From Colidextribacter sp. OB.20 (lineage in GTDB: Bacteria; Bacillota; Clostridia; Oscillospirales; Oscillospiraceae), in contig NZ_QWKG01000015.1 in assembly GCF_009911595.1 (NCBI RefSeq), positions 1 to 64,000 of the forward strand: DNA of 64,000 nt. Direction: 5' to 3'. Below the pieces are notes generated by a model. The model saw only the letters and a program-made list of their open reading frames with translations. It was not told where the DNA came from and did no database searches. How positions within the stretch are numbered: the stretch's first letter is position 1; each line of letters starts with the position of its first letter. Position numbers and translations under genes: made by a program. Below are positions 34,524-43,301 of the stretch, one piece after another.

Positions 34524-34582
34524 AGATGAAAGTCTCCTTTTCTGTTCTTGATCTGGAGGGATTGCTCCAGCCGATACTCCTT

Positions 34583-34611
34583 ATTTTAAGACGGTCTTGG
34601 GGGAAAGTCAA
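34583..34611 (-). promoter_or_regulatory. promoter of lipoprotein gene
   Basis: Leftward TTGACT (34611-34606), 17 bp, TAAAAT (34588-34583). It overlaps nothing but lies beside the divergent niaR promoter. Confidence 0.65.
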
Positions 34612-34613
34612 TC

Positions 34614-34642
34614 TTGCCGGGGAAATTTTATTGTGATATACT
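34614..34642 (+). promoter_or_regulatory. promoter of niaR
   Basis: TTGCCG (34614-34619), 17 bp, TATACT (34637-34642), 28 bp before the start codon. Confidence 0.65.
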
Positions 34643-34669
34643 GAGCGGAGACAGAAGGGAGGAATCGCT

Positions 34670-35179
34670 ATGGATGCCCAGCAGCGCAGACAGGCCATCG
34701 CCCGCCGGCTGGCGGACAGCAGCGGCCCGCTGAGCGCAGCCGCCCTGGCCAGGGAGCTGTCGGTGAGCCGGCAGATCATTGTGGGCGATGTGGCCCTTCT
34801 CCGGGCGGGAGGGCTGGACATCACCGCCACCCCCCGGGGTTACCTTCTGCCCCATCCGCCCGCCGGGATGATATGCACCTTCGCCTGCCGCCACCGGGCG
34901 GACCAGATGAGCGAGGAGCTCAACGCGATGGTGGACCAGGGGTGTACTGTGCTGGACGTCATTGTGGAGCACCCGATCTATGGCCAGCTCACCGGCCCGC
35001 TGCGGCTGTCCAGCCGATATGAGGTGGAGCAGTTCGTGGCCCGCTGCCGCCAGGAGGCCGCCGCCCCCCTGTCTCAGCTCACCGAGGGGGTCCACCTGCA
35101 CACGGTGCTCTGCCCCGACCAGGGTGCTGCCGGCCGGGTGCGGGAGGCGCTGGAGAAGCTGGATTTTCTTTATCGGTGA
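34670..35179 (+). CDS. niaR: NiaR-type transcriptional repressor (3H domain)
   Basis: 169 residues. N-terminal winged helix (LSAAALARELSVSRQIIVGDVALLR, split here only by reading) and a C-terminal 3H domain with its histidines in CRHRAD, VEHPIYGQL and GVHLHTVLC. NiaR represses NAD-precursor uptake and synthesis genes in Firmicutes when niacin is bound. No nad or niacin transport gene lies next to it. GGGAGG precedes the ATG. Confidence 0.88.
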   Translation: MDAQQRRQAIARRLADSSGPLSAAALARELSVSRQIIVGDVALLRAGGLDITATPRGYLLPHPPAGMICTFACRHRADQMSEELNAMVDQGCTVLDVIVEHPIYGQLTGPLRLSSRYEVEQFVARCRQEAAAPLSQLTEGVHLHTVLCPDQGAAGRVREALEKLDFLYR

Positions 35180-35193
35180 AATACCCCTTTTTC

Positions 35194-35222
35194 TTGACGG
35201 AGGGGCGGGAAGACGGTATGAT
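35194..35222 (+). promoter_or_regulatory. promoter of alpha-hydroxy-acid oxidase gene
   Basis: TTGACG (35194-35199), 17 bp, TATGAT (35217-35222). Confidence 0.75.
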
Positions 35223-35251
35223 TGGAAAAGAGAAATAAGGAGGAGTCATCT

Positions 35252-36265
35252 ATGACATATCAGGAAGTTTTGGAAGCTGCCCGGACGTGCAGCGGGCCGT
35301 TCTGCAAGGCCTGCCCGGTGTGCAACGGGCGGGCCTGTAAAAATACCATGCCCGGCCCGGGGGCCAAGGGCTCAGGTACGGTGGCCGCGCGCAACTACGA
35401 CGCCTGGCAGGATATTTGTCTGAACATGGACACCATCTGTGCCAACGGCCCGGTGGACACCCGGTTTACAATATTCGGCCAGACCTATGAGCTGCCCGTC
35501 TTTGCCGGCCCGGTGGGGGCGGTGAAGCTGCACTACGGCGACAAGTTTACCGACCTGGAGTACAACGACATTCTGGTGCCCGCCTGCGTCCAGGCCGGCA
35601 TCGCCGCCTTCACCGGCGACGGCACCAACCCCGACGTCTTTGCCGCCGCCGCCAGGGCCATCGGCGCCAACGGGGGCAAGGGCATCCCCACGGTGAAGCC
35701 CTGGGACCGGGATACCCTCTTCGCCAAGCTGGACGCCGCCAAGGAGTCCGGAGCCCAGATGTTCGCCATGGACATCGACGCCGCCGGCCTGCCCTTCCTG
35801 AAGGGCCTCCAGCCCCCCGCCGGGTCCAAGACGGTGGATGAGCTGCGGGAAATCATCGAGTACGCCAGGGTGCCCTTTATCATCAAGGGGATCATGACCG
35901 TCAAAGGAGCCCGGAAGGCTTTGGAGGCCGGGGCCGCCGGAATTGTTGTCTCCAACCACGGCGGCCGGGTCCAGGACGGCGTCCCCGCCACCGCCGAGGT
36001 CCTCCCCGCCATCGCCGAGGCTGTCAAGGGGCAGATGACCATCCTGGTGGACGGAGGTATCCGCTCCGGCGTGGACGTGTGCAAGGCCCTGGCCCTGGGG
36101 GCAGACGCCTGCATCCTGGCCCGGCCCTATGTCACCGCCGTCTACGGCGGCGGAGCCGAGGGCGTGAAGGTCCTGACCGATAAAATCAGAACCGAGCTGG
36201 CCGATACCATGGCCATGTGCGGTGTCCACTCTCTGGGGGAGATTTCCAGGGAAATGATTTTCTAA
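35252..36265 (+). CDS. FMN-dependent alpha-hydroxy-acid oxidizing protein
   Basis: 337 residues. The TIM-barrel core matches lactate/glycolate-oxidase-type flavoproteins: PFIIKGIMTVKGARKALEAG has the catalytic-region Lys, VVSNHGGRVQDG holds the active-site His-Gly-Gly-Arg, and VDGGIRSGVDVCKALALGAD binds FMN phosphate. Unlike classical members, the N-terminus carries five cysteines in 17 residues (C13, C18, C21, C24, C29), suggesting a metal or Fe-S site. AAGGAGGAG precedes the ATG. The substrate is unknown. Confidence 0.88.
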   Translation: MTYQEVLEAARTCSGPFCKACPVCNGRACKNTMPGPGAKGSGTVAARNYDAWQDICLNMDTICANGPVDTRFTIFGQTYELPVFAGPVGAVKLHYGDKFTDLEYNDILVPACVQAGIAAFTGDGTNPDVFAAAARAIGANGGKGIPTVKPWDRDTLFAKLDAAKESGAQMFAMDIDAAGLPFLKGLQPPAGSKTVDELREIIEYARVPFIIKGIMTVKGARKALEAGAAGIVVSNHGGRVQDGVPATAEVLPAIAEAVKGQMTILVDGGIRSGVDVCKALALGADACILARPYVTAVYGGGAEGVKVLTDKIRTELADTMAMCGVHSLGEISREMIF

Positions 36266-36273
36266 CACCGGCG

Positions 36274-36400
36274 GCCCCCTTCGCAAAGGGGGCTCCCGGC
36301 GAAACCGGGTGGGGGTTTTCTTCAACGACGCTAAAGGAGAAAACCCTCCACCACCGCCTTCGGCGGCGGTTCCCCTCCCTTGTAAAAGGGAGGCTTTTTC
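36274..36400. repeat. intergenic repeat, family C
   Basis: CCCCCTTCGCAAAGGGGG and CCCGGCGAAACCGGG, then GAAAACCCTCC, a CCGCC-TTCG-GGCGG hairpin and CCTCCCTTGTAAAAGGGAGG. It is related to the 11395-11530 copy, and its last hairpin plus T-run could terminate the upstream gene. Confidence 0.7.
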
Positions 36401-36407
36401 TTTTTCC

Positions 36408-36437
36408 TGCAACATTTTGTTCTCCTCAAACGTCTAT
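36408..36437 (+). promoter_or_regulatory. ECF-type promoter of second sigma operon
   Basis: TGCAACATTTTG (36408-36419) and CGTCTAT (36431-36437). TG to CGT is 23 nt, the same as the promoter at 2208-2236, and TG..AC.TTTTG is shared. AAC-T-rich-N-CGTC is the classic Firmicute ECF layout. Confidence 0.65.
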
Positions 36438-36459
36438 ATCATTGAAAGGAGGTGGCCTC

Positions 36460-36924
36460 ATGTCCCAGAGATCCAACCGGCCGGTGGATTGGGAAAGCCT
36501 TGTCACTGAAAACGAAAACCGCCTGTACCGGGCGGCCCTGGCCATTTTGGGCCACCCCCAGGAGGCGGAGGACGCCGTCCAGGACGCATTTGTCCGGTAT
36601 CTGGAAAGGGCTCCGGAAAATCTGGAGCACCCCTCCGCCTGGCTGATGCGGGTGCTGGTCAACGGCTGCAAGAGCCGGCTGCGGCTGGCCTGGCGGCGGG
36701 TGGGCCCCCTCCCGGACACTCTGCCCGCTCCCGGCCCGGAGGAACAGGAGGAGCTGGAGGAGCTGTTTTCCCTCCCGCCGGAGGACCGGGCGGTCATTCA
36801 CCTGCACTACTACGAGGGCTACTCCACAGCGGAGATCGCCAAAATGCTGGGCTGTCAGCCGGGGACAGTGCGCTCTCGGCTGTTCCGGGCCCGGGAGCGG
36901 CTGAAGAAATTGATGGATCTGTAG
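36460..36924 (+). CDS. ECF RNA polymerase sigma factor
   Basis: 154 residues. Region 2 includes AEDAVQDAFVRYLE (about 40-53); region 4 ends with YYEGYSTAEIAKMLGCQPGT and RSRLFRARERLKK. AAAGGAGG lies before ATG 36460. Its TAG stop is formed by the first bases (GTAGGG) of an intergenic repeat. The following gene encodes its likely membrane anti-sigma factor. Confidence 0.93.
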   Translation: MSQRSNRPVDWESLVTENENRLYRAALAILGHPQEAEDAVQDAFVRYLERAPENLEHPSAWLMRVLVNGCKSRLRLAWRRVGPLPDTLPAPGPEEQEELEELFSLPPEDRAVIHLHYYEGYSTAEIAKMLGCQPGTVRSRLFRARERLKKLMDL

Positions 36925-37064
36925 GGCGCGACGACCCGGCGCGCCGTTTTAGGCCGATCATGTAGGGCGGCGAGCCGGGGTCATCCCGTCCTGTAGATGG
37001 AGGATGACGCGGGCGGATGATATCCGCCCCTACAGGCGGCGGGCCGAGGTCGTCCCGCCCTACA
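36921..37064. repeat. composite palindromic repeat (families A and B)
   Basis: A family A left arm (GTAGGGCGCGACGACCCGGC), a right-arm-like piece ending CCTGTAG, then a family B half (GGGCGGATGATATCCGCCCC) and another family A right arm ending GTCGTCCCGCCCTAC. It looks like nested or rearranged insertions between a sigma gene and its anti-sigma gene. Confidence 0.7.
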
Positions 37065-37091
37065 GAATTTGCGACAATAAGGAGAATGCTG

Positions 37092-37982
37092 ATGAATAAT
37101 TACAGTTCGTATATGAAACGGCAGGAAATTTCTACTGAGACTCACGAGAGACTGCTGAATCTTGGGCCTACCGGGCGGCGGCGGAGCCCTGTCTGGGCCA
37201 GGTACGGCGCTCTGGCCGCCTGCGCCGCCCTCATCATCGGGGTGGGGGTGTGGCGGCTGGCCCCCGGGCGGGCCCCGGCGAACGACCTGAAAAGCGCCGC
37301 CCAGTTTGCCCCCGGCTATGAGCCCAAACCGGGGGAGAAGGATGTGGTGGGGCCGGAGGACCTGGCCCCAGGTTCCTCCGCTGCGCTTGATGGCCTGCCC
37401 GCGCTGGACTCTGACTACAAATCCGATGGGCTCCCCAGAATTAACTACGGCCTCAGCGCGGAAGAGAGCAGAGAGTCAGCAAAGATCTCCATGGACTATG
37501 CCGCTCCGGAGGACTCCACCAGCCGGGAACTGACCCGGGATGATGTGATTGCCCTGGCGGGTGGAGCGGAAGCCTTGGAACAGTTGGGCTGGGGCGGATT
37601 TGAGTTTACCGGGAGGATCATTTTCGACGGAGACGGCAAGGTGTGGCAGATGTTTCTTGCTGGAAAGCAGGATGATTTCTTTTTCGAGCTGGAGCTGGCC
37701 CCGGACGCCATCCCCCTCACCTGTGTGATCACTGAGCCCCACGCTGTGACCGAGGTCTGGGGGGTGGAGGTGACTGCCCGCCGCTCCGGTATCCACGGCG
37801 AGGGCCCCGACCGGGAGGTGTGGATGCCTGAGAGCCGCGAGGTGGAGTTCATCGCCAACGGTGTGGGATGCCGGTTTACCCTCTATGGCCTTGAAGGCCA
37901 GGGCGGTGAGGTGGAGGAGATGGTGTCCCGGTTTGTCCAGCAGTCTGTTTTGGAGGGACTCTATCTACAAAATGTAATATGA
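37092..37982 (+). CDS. membrane protein, likely anti-sigma factor
   Basis: 296 residues: a cytoplasmic N-terminus of about 35 residues, one membrane segment (about 39-55) and an extracytoplasmic domain with a linker. The arrangement behind an ECF sigma gene indicates an anti-sigma or sensing role; no zinc-binding motif is present. AAGGAG lies 7 nt before ATG 37092. The sigma and anti-sigma genes are separated by a repeat, unlike the tightly coupled pair at 1717. Confidence 0.65.
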   Translation: MNNYSSYMKRQEISTETHERLLNLGPTGRRRSPVWARYGALAACAALIIGVGVWRLAPGRAPANDLKSAAQFAPGYEPKPGEKDVVGPEDLAPGSSAALDGLPALDSDYKSDGLPRINYGLSAEESRESAKISMDYAAPEDSTSRELTRDDVIALAGGAEALEQLGWGGFEFTGRIIFDGDGKVWQMFLAGKQDDFFFELELAPDAIPLTCVITEPHAVTEVWGVEVTARRSGIHGEGPDREVWMPESREVEFIANGVGCRFTLYGLEGQGGEVEEMVSRFVQQSVLEGLYLQNVI

Positions 37983-37996
37983 GGAGGAATTATCAC

Positions 37997-38500
37997 ATGA
38001 AACGGTATCTTGCGGCTGTATTGGCCCTGATTTTGGCTCTGGCTCTGGTGTCCTGCGGGGCTCAGGCCGTCGGCGGCGCTTCGGAGCCGGGGAGCGTCCC
38101 GGAGCCCCTTCCCAAGGCGGACGTCTCCCAGCCTGAGGAGCCCGACCACAGCCACCAGCCGGCGGAGGGTGACAACATCCTTCCCCACGAGCCGATGATC
38201 TACTGCGGCAACACCATCACCGAGGTGACCGAGAACGGCCGGCTGGTGGACGACCCTAAGGCGGCCTCCTTCTGGGGCGGCGACTCCGTTGCCCTCACCG
38301 ACCTGCTGATCCATCTGGACTACAGCGAGGGGATCTGCCGGTGCCTGCCCGAGTATTTGGTGGAGACGGAGTTCAGCGAGGAGCCCTACGGCGTCAACCT
38401 GTCCGAGAGCTACGCCCGCTGTGGGGACAGCCAGGCGGAGCTGACCCAGGAGCAGGTGGAGCAGATTCAGGGCATCCTGGACCGGAACCTTCCCGATTGA
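37997..38500 (+). CDS. hypothetical lipoprotein
   Basis: 167 residues. Signal peptide with lipobox LVSC (Cys about 19), then a Pro/Glu-rich linker and a domain of about 110 residues containing two Cys (CRC region and ARCGD) that may pair. GAGGAGG precedes ATG 37997, 14 bp after the anti-sigma gene, so it is the third gene of the ECF operon and may be part of its envelope response. Confidence 0.7.
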   Translation: MKRYLAAVLALILALALVSCGAQAVGGASEPGSVPEPLPKADVSQPEEPDHSHQPAEGDNILPHEPMIYCGNTITEVTENGRLVDDPKAASFWGGDSVALTDLLIHLDYSEGICRCLPEYLVETEFSEEPYGVNLSESYARCGDSQAELTQEQVEQIQGILDRNLPD

Positions 38501-38538
38501 CATAATTCTTAACTTTTTATGAATTGCGGATTTTTCTC

Positions 38539-38567
38539 TTGCCGAAGGGGGTCGAAGTGAGTATACT
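38539..38567 (+). promoter_or_regulatory. promoter of LCP gene
   Basis: TTGCCG (38539-38544), 17 bp, TATACT (38562-38567). Confidence 0.7.
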
Positions 38568-38597
38568 TGAGAGGAATAAAATCGGGGAGGGACCCCT

Positions 38598-39791
38598 TTG
38601 GAAGAGAAATATCTGAATATGTCCCGCCGTTCCCCGGGCCGGCGGGAGGCCCCCGCTCAGCGGCGCTCCGGACATCGGGAGGAGCCTCCCAGACGGAGCG
38701 CGTCCGTCCGGGAGCGGGACAGCGATTGGGACGACTGGGGCGGCGAGCCGCCCAGACGGAAGAAGAGCGGCGGGGACTGGGCAGTGTCGGCCCTGATGAG
38801 CTTTTACAAGGTGCTGGTGGTGCTGTCCATCATCATTGTGGCGATATATGTGGGCAGCAAGGTGCTGATCCGGGCCCCCGGACAGGAGGACCTGACGCCT
38901 CCTCCGCAGACCAATACCCCCTCCAAGGGGCAGGACGTGAGCGGCGGCAGCGCCAGCGCGGCGCCTCCTGCCGCCCCCAGCCTGGAGCAGCGGGAGCTGG
39001 TGTATAACATCTTCCTGGCCGCCACAGACAAGGGCGGGAGCCTGAGCGACACCATGATGGTCATGAGCTATGACATCAAAAACCAGACCGTGGGGGTGAT
39101 CTCCATCCCCCGGGATACTCTGGTGGCCCGGAAGAGCGGCAACCCCCGGCTGGTCTATGGCAAGGGGGGGCTGGAGCAGCGGATGGCCGACGTGTCTGAC
39201 ATGCTGGGCATCCCCATCCACTACTACATCAAGGTGAATCTCAAGGGCTTTATCTCGCTGGTAGATTATCTGGAGGGGGTTGACATCAATATCCCCTGTA
39301 ATATGGACTACGACGACCCCTATCAGGACCTGCATATCCACTATAAAAAGGGACCGGCCCACCTGAACGGCAAGCAGGCCATGGAGGTGGTCCGGTTCCG
39401 GAAAAACAACGACGGCAGCGGCTACTCCGACGTGGGCCGCACCGAGACCCAGCAGCTGGTGCTGGTGGCCCTGGCCAAGAAGGTGCTGTCCTGGAACAGC
39501 ATTACCCGGGTCAACGGCTTTGTGGAAATCTTTAATGAGAGCGTGGATACCAATCTCACCCTGAACGACATGCTCTACTTCGCCAAGGAGGGCATCAATC
39601 TGGACCCCTCTACCGCTGTGGAGACGGCCACCCTGCCTGGACGGGGAGACGGCGTCTACCGGGGCTATAACTACTGCTATGAGCTGGACCCGGAGGGGAC
39701 GCTGGACCTGGTCAACCGCTTGGTCAACCCCTACACCAGGCCCCTCACCCTGGAGGACCTGAACCTGGCCAAGGCAGAGAAATACCATTGA
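38598..39791 (+). CDS. LytR-CpsA-Psr (LCP) family transferase
   Basis: 397 residues. An Arg-rich cytoplasmic N-terminus (about 1-60), one membrane helix (about 70-88), a Pro/Ser linker, and the LCP domain: SDTMMVMSYD, VGVISIPRDTLV and the later VVRFRKNN motif with polyprenyl-phosphate-binding arginines. LCP enzymes attach glycopolymers to peptidoglycan, which fits the glf and glycosyltransferase genes elsewhere in the window. The start is probably TTG 38598, with GGGAGG 7 nt upstream; ATG 38619 has no good ribosome binding site. Confidence 0.9.
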   Translation: MEEKYLNMSRRSPGRREAPAQRRSGHREEPPRRSASVRERDSDWDDWGGEPPRRKKSGGDWAVSALMSFYKVLVVLSIIIVAIYVGSKVLIRAPGQEDLTPPPQTNTPSKGQDVSGGSASAAPPAAPSLEQRELVYNIFLAATDKGGSLSDTMMVMSYDIKNQTVGVISIPRDTLVARKSGNPRLVYGKGGLEQRMADVSDMLGIPIHYYIKVNLKGFISLVDYLEGVDINIPCNMDYDDPYQDLHIHYKKGPAHLNGKQAMEVVRFRKNNDGSGYSDVGRTETQQLVLVALAKKVLSWNSITRVNGFVEIFNESVDTNLTLNDMLYFAKEGINLDPSTAVETATLPGRGDGVYRGYNYCYELDPEGTLDLVNRLVNPYTRPLTLEDLNLAKAEKYH

Positions 39792-39795
39792 GCAC

Positions 39796-39831
39796 AAAAA
39801 ATCCCGCGGTCGAAGGACCGCGGGATTTTTT
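39796..39831. terminator. bidirectional terminator
   Basis: AAAAATCCCGCGGTC-GAAG-GACCGCGGGATTTTT, A-run on the left, T-run on the right, between convergent LCP and Nudix genes. Confidence 0.92.
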
Positions 39832-40300
39832 AACCCTTCATGGCCGTTCCGTTGAGGACGGCCTCGGCCAGCCGGTCCCCCTCGTACCGCACCTTCAGGG
39901 AGAAGAAGGGCGCGTCCTGCCGGATCAGGTCCAAAAAGATGGCGTCCCCCTCCCAGTGGGGAAGCTCCAGCAGACGCTCCTGGGGCAGCCACTCCAGCAC
40001 CCCCTCGTCGCACTCCCGCAGCTCGCCGGTGAAGCCGTCTGCGGTGAACAGGTGCATATACTCGGTGGGCCAGCGGTCGGAGACGAAGGTGACAATCCCC
40101 CGATAGCGCCAGCTGGTGAGCTTTAGCCCGGTCTCCTCGAAAACCTCCCGGAGCAGGCAGTCCTCAGGGCTCTCCTTGTCCAAAAATTTCCCGCCGACGC
40201 CAATCCACTTGTCCTTGTTCAGATCGTTCTCCTTCTTCACCCGGTGGAGCATCAGGTAGTCGTTCCCCCGCTGAATATAACAGAGCGTCGTGTTAATCAT
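39830..40300 (-). CDS. Nudix hydrolase (MutT-like)
   Basis: 156 residues. A complete Nudix box runs from G37 (GKFLDKE, then REVFEETGL at 51-59). The LCYIQRGNDYLMLHR start resembles 8-oxo-dGTP diphosphatases. ATG 40300 is chosen because AGAAGTGG precedes it; the frame is open 35 codons further upstream through low-complexity Lys codons that belong to an AT hairpin, not a protein. Substrate unproven. Confidence 0.88.
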   Translation of the reverse strand: MINTTLCYIQRGNDYLMLHRVKKENDLNKDKWIGVGGKFLDKESPEDCLLREVFEETGLKLTSWRYRGIVTFVSDRWPTEYMHLFTADGFTGELRECDEGVLEWLPQERLLELPHWEGDAIFLDLIRQDAPFFSLKVRYEGDRLAEAVLNGTAMKG

Positions 40301-40365
40301 ACCACTTCTTCTTTCCCAGGGAGCAAAACGCAGTTTTGCACCAAAGTTTTCTTTCTTTTGCTTCT

Positions 40366-40398
40366 TTTCTTTCTTTTTTAAAAGAAAGAAAAGAAAAA
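40366..40398 (-). terminator. A/T hairpin after htrA-like gene
   Basis: CTTTTCTTTC (leftward strand) pairs with GAAAGAAAAG across an A/T loop, directly past the leftward HtrA stop. Low GC makes it weak, but the repeat (TTTTCTTTCTTTT and its complement) is conspicuous. Confidence 0.5.
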
Positions 40399-40401
40399 CG
40401 C

Positions 40402-41631
40402 TCACGCCTCAATCAGCTCCACATCCACCGTAAACTCCTCCCCGTCCCGCAGACAGGTGAGGGTGACGGCGTCCCCGGCGCCCAGGCCCAGCTTCAGCCG
40501 GGTCAGGTCCTGGAGGCCGGTGACGGGCTGGCCGTTGGCGGCGATGATGATATCTCCCGCACGCAGGCCCTTGGTCCAGGCGTCGCTGGATTTCTCCACG
40601 CTTTGAAGCTGCACGCCGCCCTCAGGCACGGGCTTGGTGTAGACCATGAAGCCGAATACGCCAGCCTTGATCTCCTCACCGGCGATCAGGTGGTCGGCCA
40701 CGTACTTCACCCGCCGGGAGGGGATGGCGAAGCCTAAGCCCTCAGCGGAGCCGTCGTCTGAGACGATCTTCACCGTGTTGATGCCCACCACCTGGCCGTA
40801 CTGGTTCATCAGCGGGCCGCCGGAGTTGCCAAAGTTGATGGCGGCGCTGGTCTGGATCAGAATCATGGTGGTGTCGTCCACCTGTACCTCCCGGTCAAGG
40901 GCGGAGACGATGCCGTCGGTAAAGGTGCTCCGGTAGCCCAGAGAATCCCCCAGGGCGGCTACCGGCTCGCCGATGCGCAGGAGATTGGAGTCGCCGAATT
41001 GGGCGGGGATCAGGCCATCGGCCTCCACCTTGAGAACGGCCAAGTCCTCCACCGGGTCGAAGCCTACCAGGCTGGCCTTCAAAATCCGGTTATCGTAGAG
41101 GGTCACCTGCACGGACCGGGCTCCGGCCACCACGTGGGCGTTGGTGATGAGATAGCCGTCTTGGGTGAGGACCACGCCGGTGCCCGAGCTGTAGCCCCGG
41201 TCGAGGGCGGACTCAATGGATACGGTGGAGGGGGCCGCCTGCTGGTAGATCTGAATATAGTCCAGCTTCTCACCCTGGCTGGGCAGGAGGGAGAGGGTCA
41301 CGCCCGTGCCGGTGTCGGCCTGGGCGATGGAGGGCGGAGTGCGGTCGTACTCCTCGTCCTGGCGGACCTCCTCCCCGATGGAGGGGAAGCGGTCCTGGAC
41401 GAACAGCTTCTGGTTAAAATACCGATCCAGCAGGACGACGGAAAGGCAGACCACCAGAACCAGCGACGCGACGCCCACAAAGGCGGGCCATCGGCGCCGT
41501 TTCCGCCGGGCCCGCAGCACAGGGCGGCGGGAGACACTGGCCACCGGAATGCGGACGGCGGGCGGGTCAGGGAAGTCGGGGGAGGGCTGCTCCCAGGGTC
41601 CGCCCTGCCACAGGCCGTTTTGGTTGTCCAT
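40402..41631 (-). CDS. HtrA/DegP-like membrane serine protease
   Basis: 409 residues. A cytoplasmic N-terminus of about 45 residues and one membrane helix (about 47-67) are followed by a trypsin-like domain with the catalytic triad His (TNAHVVAG), Asp (EDLAVLKV) and Ser (FGNSGGPLMN), then one PDZ domain (GDIIIAANGQPV). ATG 41631 has GGGGGTG upstream. It is the last gene of the RR-HK-HtrA operon, the same partnership as CiaRH-HtrA in streptococci. A second HtrA is at 55460. Confidence 0.93.
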   Translation of the reverse strand: MDNQNGLWQGGPWEQPSPDFPDPPAVRIPVASVSRRPVLRARRKRRRWPAFVGVASLVLVVCLSVVLLDRYFNQKLFVQDRFPSIGEEVRQDEEYDRTPPSIAQADTGTGVTLSLLPSQGEKLDYIQIYQQAAPSTVSIESALDRGYSSGTGVVLTQDGYLITNAHVVAGARSVQVTLYDNRILKASLVGFDPVEDLAVLKVEADGLIPAQFGDSNLLRIGEPVAALGDSLGYRSTFTDGIVSALDREVQVDDTTMILIQTSAAINFGNSGGPLMNQYGQVVGINTVKIVSDDGSAEGLGFAIPSRRVKYVADHLIAGEEIKAGVFGFMVYTKPVPEGGVQLQSVEKSSDAWTKGLRAGDIIIAANGQPVTGLQDLTRLKLGLGAGDAVTLTCLRDGEEFTVDVELIEA

Positions 41632-41655
41632 TATGACACCCCCATTGGAATAGGC

Positions 41656-41725
41656 GTAGGGGCGGACATTGTCCGCCCGCAAGAAACAGGCGCGGTACAA
41701 GCGGGCGGACAATGTCCGCCCCTGC
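41656..41725. repeat. palindromic repeat, family B
   Basis: GTAGGGGCGGACATTGTCCG and CGGACAATGTCCGCCCCTGC: two self-palindromic halves in inverted order. Between HK and htrA. Confidence 0.8.
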
Positions 41726-41730
41726 AAATG

Positions 41731-43179
41731 TCACGCCAGGGTCAGCGTGAAGTGGAACTGGGTCACCCCATCCTCGCTGGTGACGGTGATATTCTCCTTC
41801 AGACCGCCCAGAATGGTCTTGACGATATACAGCCCCAGACCAACCCCCTCCCGGTCCATAGAGCGGGAGTAGTCCGCCTTGTGGAACCGTTCGAAGAGCA
41901 GGGGCAGCTCCTCCGGAGGGATGGTGGCACCCAGGTTGCGGATGGTGGTGTGAGCCTTGCCGTCCTTCTTCGCAATCTGGATGGAGATAGTGGTGCCAGG
42001 GGCGGCGAACTTGGCCGCGTTGTCCAGCAAATTGTAGCACACCTGGGTGATGGAGTCCGGGTCTCCCCAGACCATCAGCTTGCCCTCGGGCATCTGAACG
42101 TCCACATCCAGCTGACGGCTGGTGATTTTTGCCTCCAGACTGATGAGCACCCGGGACATGACCTCGGTGAGGTCAAAGGTCTCCTGGGCGGTGACGGTGC
42201 TCTCGGCCAGGGCGTTGAGCCGGCTGAGGTCCAGCATCCGCCGCACCAGGCGGCTCAGGCGCCGGGTCTCGGACACCACGATCTCCAGGGACTCCCGCTC
42301 CCGCTCCGGGGGGACGGTGCCGTCCAGAATGCCCTCAGCAAAACCGGCGATGGTGGTCATGGGGGTTTTCAGCTCGTGGGAGACGTTGGCGATGAACTCC
42401 GAGCGCTGGCTCTCCACCTTCTCCAGGGAGTTTGCCATGGAGTTGAAGGCCTCGGCCAGGGCGCTGACCTCATCCCCCCGGTCCTCATAGCCCTCCACCC
42501 GCACGTCGAACTCCCCCTGGCCGAATTTCCGGGCAGCCTCGGCCATCTCGTTCAAAGGCCGGGTCTGGTAGGCGGAGGTGAGGGTGCTGGCAATGACGGA
42601 GATCAAAAACACAACCACAGCGGAGAAGAAAAAGATGGTGGCGGTGGAGGACCACATCTCGCTGAGGTTGGAGGCGTCGGCCGCAACCAGCACCATCCCC
42701 TGGACCATGGGCTGCCCAACAATCTGATTGGTAACCAGCAGGGCGGACACATACCGGCGCTCCGGGTAGATGCCGCCCAGATTGGTCATGCCGTTGAAGG
42801 AGCCCCTGCTCCGCACCTCGGAGACAATGCCCTCGGGCAGCACGCTGTTTTCAAAGCTGTAGCCATACCCGTCGTCCGGGGCGGCGGCGTAGAGGATGCC
42901 GCCAGCCGGGTCGGCTACGATGATGTGGGAGTTGGAAATCATGGCGATAGTGGCCACATAGCTGCTATAGAACTCGTCCTGGACGTCCAGGGTGAGGTAG
43001 CGCCGGTAGTAGGTGGAGGTGAAGCTGGAGATGTACCCCGCGTTGCGCTCCACCGAGTCCCGGGTCTCGCCGATGATATAGCGGTAGGACAGGAGCATGA
43101 AGGCCCCGGCCAGCAGAGTGAAGGATACCAGCATGATGCTCACCATCATGGTCAGCTGGCGGCGGTAGAGAGAACGCAT
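41731..43179 (-). CDS. sensor histidine kinase
   Basis: 482 residues. Membrane helix about 10-31, an extracytoplasmic sensor (about 32-165), a second helix (about 165-187), HAMP (about 188-240), HisKA with NVSHELKTPMTTIAGF (phosphorylated His about 268) and HATPase with NLLDNAAKFA and GVGLGLYIVK. GAGGTGAT lies before the ATG. It is in the middle of the RR-HK-HtrA operon and is the partner of the regulator at 43302. The signal is unknown. Confidence 0.95.
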   Translation of the reverse strand: MRSLYRRQLTMMVSIMLVSFTLLAGAFMLLSYRYIIGETRDSVERNAGYISSFTSTYYRRYLTLDVQDEFYSSYVATIAMISNSHIIVADPAGGILYAAAPDDGYGYSFENSVLPEGIVSEVRSRGSFNGMTNLGGIYPERRYVSALLVTNQIVGQPMVQGMVLVAADASNLSEMWSSTATIFFFSAVVVFLISVIASTLTSAYQTRPLNEMAEAARKFGQGEFDVRVEGYEDRGDEVSALAEAFNSMANSLEKVESQRSEFIANVSHELKTPMTTIAGFAEGILDGTVPPERERESLEIVVSETRRLSRLVRRMLDLSRLNALAESTVTAQETFDLTEVMSRVLISLEAKITSRQLDVDVQMPEGKLMVWGDPDSITQVCYNLLDNAAKFAAPGTTISIQIAKKDGKAHTTIRNLGATIPPEELPLLFERFHKADYSRSMDREGVGLGLYIVKTILGGLKENITVTSEDGVTQFHFTLTLA

Positions 43180-43207
43180 GGAAGATCACCTCTCAGATGA
43201 ACGATGT

Positions 43208-43289
43208 GTAGGGGCCGACGACCTCGGCGGCCCGCACGTCAAGGGAACGGTATCGGGTCAGGCGGCGCGCCGGGGTCGTCGCGCCCTAC
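43208..43289. repeat. palindromic repeat, family A
   Basis: GTAGGGGCCGACGACCTCGG to CGGGGTCGTCGCGCCCTAC, between the response regulator and kinase genes. Confidence 0.8.
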
Positions 43290-43301
43290 AAAGGGAGCAT
43301 G

